Origin: Verrucomicrobiia bacterium
Lineage (GTDB): Bacteria > Verrucomicrobiota > Verrucomicrobiia > Limisphaerales > CAIMTB01
Reading direction: 5' to 3'
DNA: 64,000 nucleotides
Assembly: GCA_019634625.1 (NCBI GenBank)
Contig: JAHCBA010000031.1
Location: 1 to 64,000 of the forward strand
A program made the position numbers and the translations under genes. Under the pieces are notes generated by a model. That model had not been told where the DNA came from, searched no databases, and was given only the letters and a program-made list of their open reading frames with translations. Shown here one piece after another: positions 63,192-64,000 of the stretch. Numbering within the stretch: the first letter of the stretch is position 1; each line of letters opens with the position of its first letter.

Positions 63192-63536
63192 ATGAAAGCG
63201 TCCGACCAGGAAAGCGACGACAGGAAGCTCAAGGTCCTCCTGAGTGCCTGGAATCCATCCCCCCCGCTGCCACCCCGCTTCCGGGAGCGGGTCTGGCAGG
63301 GGATAGCCCGATTCGAGGCCCACGATCGGGACACCCGGACATTTCTGATGAAGTGCCGAGCTTGGATCGCGAATCACTTTGCACGGCCCGGCCTGGCCTG
63401 GGCATGCGCCTCCCTGCTACTGGCCTTCGGCATCGGTCTGGGGTGGTTCCAGGCCCGTCAGCACACGACAACCGTCACCGCGGAACTGGCCGTTCGCTAT
63501 GCCCGCTCCGTGGATCCCTATCTAACCCTCCCGTGA
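63192..63536 (+). CDS. Small single-pass membrane protein, anti-sigma-like
   Basis: From ATG 63192 the protein has 114 residues. A cytoplasmic N-terminus includes AWNPSPPLPPRFRERVWQGIARFEAHD, reminiscent of anti-sigma factor proteins found with CpxP/CnrX-like sensors. One membrane helix follows (PGLAWACASLLLAFGIGLGW), then a short periplasmic tail. No zinc-anti-sigma HxxxCxxC motif is seen. It lies 3 nt before the CpxP-like gene, so the two are co-translated. The anti-sigma role is suggested by architecture and neighbours only. Confidence 0.6.
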   Translation: MKASDQESDDRKLKVLLSAWNPSPPLPPRFRERVWQGIARFEAHDRDTRTFLMKCRAWIANHFARPGLAWACASLLLAFGIGLGWFQARQHTTTVTAELAVRYARSVDPYLTLP

Positions 63537-63539
63537 ACC

Positions 63540-64000
63540 ATGCGCCGCACCCTGCCCATCCTGATCCTGGGACTCCTCGGTGCCGTCGGCACCTACTGCC
63601 TCGCCTATTTCGCCGGTACGTTCTCGTCCCGGGCCCTCCTCCACAGCCCCCAACCCGAACTGGCCTGGCTCCAGCATGAGTTCAAGCTCACCGGCCAGGA
63701 CCTCGCCCGGATCACCGAACTCCATGCCGGCTACCTGCCCCGATGCATGGAACGGTGTGCCCGGATCGACGAACTCAACACCCTCCTGGCCGCCGCCCTC
63801 CACGCCGACATGCCCGTCCCGGCGGAGATCGATTCCCTTCTGCGGGAACGCGCGGACATGCGCGTCCTCTGCCAGTCCGAGATGATCGATCACTTTCTCC
63901 AGGTGAGCCGAACCATGCCGCCCGATCAGGGTCGGCGCTATCTGGCCTGGGTCTGGGACAACACCTCCCTCCGTGAACGACCCATGGATCACAGCTTCCG
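63540..64000 (+). CDS. CpxP/CnrX-like periplasmic metal-stress protein, partial (right edge)
   Basis: The frame is open to the right edge (153 codons seen). A membrane anchor or signal ILILGLLGAVGTYCLAYFAG is followed by a helical domain: HEFKLTGQDLARITELHAGY, RIDELNTLLAAALHADMPVP and IDSLLRERADMRVLCQSEMI. The LTxxQ-like start and helix-hairpin layout fit the heavy-metal resistance/CpxP family of periplasmic sensors. The cysteines in LPRCMERCARID could bind metal. The small anti-sigma-like gene immediately upstream supports an envelope-stress module. Confidence 0.7.
   Translation, partial: MRRTLPILILGLLGAVGTYCLAYFAGTFSSRALLHSPQPELAWLQHEFKLTGQDLARITELHAGYLPRCMERCARIDELNTLLAAALHADMPVPAEIDSLLRERADMRVLCQSEMIDHFLQVSRTMPPDQGRRYLAWVWDNTSLRERPMDHSF

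Overview
The window is one 64 kb stretch of a GC-rich bacterial chromosome. It most resembles a verrucomicrobium of the Pedosphaera/Limisphaera type or a close PVC relative. The signs are an ECF sigma factor paired with a large membrane Ser/Thr kinase carrying TPR repeats, an exosortase with its helper proteins, a one-off prepilin-like protein of the style common in Verrucomicrobia and Planctomycetes, and very abundant intergenic repeats. This assignment is inference; no rRNA or other marker gene is present. Most genes lie on the minus strand.

Region 1 (1-31.4 kb) is a surface-polysaccharide and exosortase locus. It encodes a Wzy-like polymerase cut by the left edge, an MptE-like DUF115 protein, a Wzx-like flippase, a methyltransferase, a CMP-sugar synthetase, an HpcH/HpaI aldolase, an EpsI-like protein, an O-antigen ligase carrying a lectin-like insert, an exosortase, a secreted glycosidase, a YhcH-family protein, GDP-fucose synthase, GDP-mannose dehydratase, a UDP-sugar epimerase, a DegT aminotransferase, an Ldh-family dehydrogenase and a CPBP protease. 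hisD and hisC sit at its upstream end. It is interrupted by two HEPN/MNT toxin-antitoxin pairs plus a lone MNT gene, and by dense repeats. These include a RAYT transposase gene lying inside 97-bp REP-like arrays, heptamer arrays, and long inverted repeats.

Region 2 (31.4-38.1 kb) lies mostly on the plus strand. It holds a methanethiol oxidase-like (SBP56) protein with a SCO1-like copper protein, a repeat island, an ECF sigma factor and the kinase, and an orphan Phd-type antitoxin.

Region 3 (38.3-47.4 kb, minus strand) is a tight seven-gene redox operon: three Tat-type proteins (small Cys-rich, NHL propeller, 4Fe-4S), a NosR/NapH-like membrane Fe-S protein, a membrane-anchored PQQ-like propeller, a fused NuoE-NuoF (HydC-HydB-like) flavoprotein, and a 2Fe-2S/GltD-like flavoprotein. 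No terminal catalytic subunit is present.

Region 4 (47.7-58.7 kb) begins with a prepilin-like gene. It then holds a second seven-gene minus-strand operon: a lipoyl-carrier (GcvH-like) protein, a short protein resembling the HdrA N-terminus, a ferredoxin, a radical SAM enzyme, a DUF116-polyprenyl synthase fusion, and two squalene-cyclase-type alpha-barrel proteins. A cysteine desulfurase is divergent from this operon, and an FAD oxidoreductase overlaps its 3' end. This gene set looks like an undescribed isoprenoid/redox system and is the main candidate for novelty.

Region 5 (58.7-64 kb) has a repeat-rich leader, pyruvate phosphate dikinase with a clear terminator, and three small envelope-protein genes. 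The last, CpxP/CnrX-like, is cut by the right edge.
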